Positions 5,329 to 6,250 of a DNA stretch of 6,250 bases are shown one piece after another. The stretch is from positions 1 through 6,250 of the forward strand of contig USNZ01000077.1 in assembly GCA_900556255.1 (NCBI GenBank). Reading direction: 5' to 3'. The notes under the pieces are model-generated. The model was not told the DNA's origin, ran no database searches, and was given only the letters and a program-made list of their open reading frames with translations. A program made the position numbers and the translations under genes. The first letter of the stretch is position 1. Each line of letters begins with the position of its first letter. The DNA is from an uncultured Oscillospiraceae bacterium (lineage in GTDB: Bacteria > Bacillota > Clostridia > Oscillospirales > Ruminococcaceae).

Positions 5329-6072
5329 ATGACATATTTACTCTGGATCGCCTACAAGGGCACGAATTATGCGGGCTTTCAGGTGCAGCCCAACGCGCTG
5401 ACCGTCTGCGAGGTACTGCAAAATGCCATGCAGGCGGTGCTGGGCTGCCGCCCCGATGTCAAGGGCTGCTCCCGCACCGACGCGGGGGTGCACGCCCGCC
5501 GCTTTGCCCTGAGCTTTTCCTATGACGGCAAGGTCCCCGCACAAAAGATGGTGCAGGCGTTCAACGCCCACCTGCCGCCGGATATCCGCGCACTGGAAAT
5601 CAGCGAAGTGCCGCAGAATTTTCACGCCCGCTATGCGGCCCACGCCAAGACCTACTGCTACTACATCCGCAACGCCCGCGTAGAGGACCCCTTCACCTAC
5701 GACACCTGCGCCCGCGTACCCCAGCCGTTGGACGTTGCCGCCATGCAGGCGGCCGCCGCGCAGTTTGTGGGTACGCATGATTTTCTGGCGCTGTGCGCCT
5801 CCGGTTCGGGGGCGGCTGCCCACGGCGACACCGTGCGCACCATCACACGCTGCACCGTGCAAAAACAGGGCGAGACGGTCATTGTCACCGTCACGGCGGA
5901 CGGGTACCTGTACAATATGGTGCGTATTTTGGCGGGCACCTTGGTGGAGGCCGGGCTGCACAAGCGCACGGCGGATTCCGTTTTGCCGCTGCTGCAAAGC
6001 CGTGACCGCAGACAGGCAGGCCCAACCCTGCCCGCCAAGGGACTTTTTTTGGAGGACGTGGCCTATCTGTAA
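5329..6072 (+). CDS. truA: tRNA pseudouridine(38-40) synthase TruA
   Basis: Converts uridines 38, 39 and 40 of the tRNA anticodon arm to pseudouridine. The 247 residues match the family length. Landmarks: YKGTNYAGFQVQPN (9-22) at the N-terminus; the catalytic loop SRTDAGVHA (48-56) with the nucleophile Asp51; FHARYAAHAKTYCY (98-111), including the conserved Tyr109; GTHDF (148-152) opening the second half; and DGYLYNMVRILAG (191-203), the C-terminal active-site segment. The start at 5329 puts YKGTNY at the expected distance from the N-terminus, and an in-frame stop lies 24 bp upstream. The ribosome-binding site is oddly weak: nothing resembling GGAGG lies within 15 nt of the ATG. truA directly after ecfT is a widespread Firmicutes arrangement. 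No catalytic residue is missing. Confidence 0.96.
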   Translation: MTYLLWIAYKGTNYAGFQVQPNALTVCEVLQNAMQAVLGCRPDVKGCSRTDAGVHARRFALSFSYDGKVPAQKMVQAFNAHLPPDIRALEISEVPQNFHARYAAHAKTYCYYIRNARVEDPFTYDTCARVPQPLDVAAMQAAAAQFVGTHDFLALCASGSGAAAHGDTVRTITRCTVQKQGETVIVTVTADGYLYNMVRILAGTLVEAGLHKRTADSVLPLLQSRDRRQAGPTLPAKGLFLEDVAYL

Positions 6073-6082
6073 TTTTCAAACG

Positions 6083-6090
6083 AAAGGGGG
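6083..6090 (+). promoter_or_regulatory. Ribosome-binding site of the last, partial gene
   Basis: AAAGGGGG lies 9 nt before a GTG at 6100 that opens a frame running to the window end. The spacing is good. It supports a real gene start only 27 bp after truA. Confidence 0.65.
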
Positions 6091-6099
6091 CGCAGCCCT

Positions 6100-6250
6100 G
6101 TGAACAAAGCCGATCGGGAACGCCTGGAACGCCGCAAGCGTATGCTGGCGCGCGAACAGGGCAGCCTGCCCGATGCCATCCCCGGCACAAGCGGGGATAT
6201 CGGTCTGCGCACCCCCAAGCCCATCAAACGCCGTGCGGCCGCCGATACCA
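6100..6250 (+). CDS. Unrecognised protein with a basic N-terminus, partial
   Basis: A frame opens with GTG at 6100 behind a good ribosome-binding site and stays open for 50 codons to the window edge. The first 18 residues, MNKADRERLERRKRMLAR, contain eight Arg/Lys and would form a charged amphipathic helix. A Gly/Pro-containing linker follows (EQGSLPDAIPGTSGDIG), then another basic patch, KPIKRRAAAD. No signal peptide or membrane segment is present so far. Codon use matches the neighbouring genes. I do not recognise the family. A cytoplasmic nucleic-acid- or ribosome-associated protein, or the cytoplasmic head of a membrane protein, are both possible. Position directly after truA suggests the same transcript. 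Confidence 0.6.
   Translation, partial: MNKADRERLERRKRMLAREQGSLPDAIPGTSGDIGLRTPKPIKRRAAADT

Overview
This window is a housekeeping stretch of a GC-rich chromosome, almost fully coding and all on the + strand. Codon use is strongly biased to G/C-ending codons. The gene order (ecfA1-ecfA2-ecfT-truA, with glmM and ruvB nearby) and the protein sequences fit a Firmicutes/Clostridia genome. The GC content and the TGTAGGGG/CCCCTACA-bounded palindromic repeat make me think of a gut Oscillospiraceae/Ruminococcaceae member of the Faecalibacterium-Subdoligranulum-Gemmiger type. That placement is inference from pattern memory, not a database match.

Layout: (1) 1-128 is the C-terminal tail of RuvB. (2) 226-1590 is GlmM, phosphoglucosamine mutase, which makes glucosamine-1-phosphate for peptidoglycan precursors. 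(3) 1606-2469 is a class I SAM-dependent methyltransferase of the RlmI/RlmK-related family, substrate unknown. (4) 2474-3316 (ecfA1), 3568-4446 (ecfA2) and 4439-5257 (ecfT) encode the shared energising module of an energy-coupling factor vitamin transporter. (5) 5329-6072 is TruA, tRNA pseudouridine synthase. (6) 6100 to the window end is the start of an unrecognised gene with a very basic N-terminus.

Spacing is tight (15 bp glmM/methyltransferase, 4 bp methyltransferase/ecfA1, an 8 bp overlap ecfA2/ecfT, 71 bp ecfT/truA, 27 bp truA/last gene), and no strong intrinsic terminator or convincing promoter is visible. Much of the window is therefore probably co-transcribed.

The exception is the 251-bp spacer between ecfA1 and ecfA2, a pair usually nearly adjacent. 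It holds a 102-bp MITE/REP-like element with terminal inverted repeats and several internal palindromes, then two further hairpins, the last ending next to the ecfA2 ribosome-binding site. This spacer is the one structurally unusual part of the window. I see no defence system, CRISPR array, RNA gene, transposase gene or clearly novel multi-gene system here.
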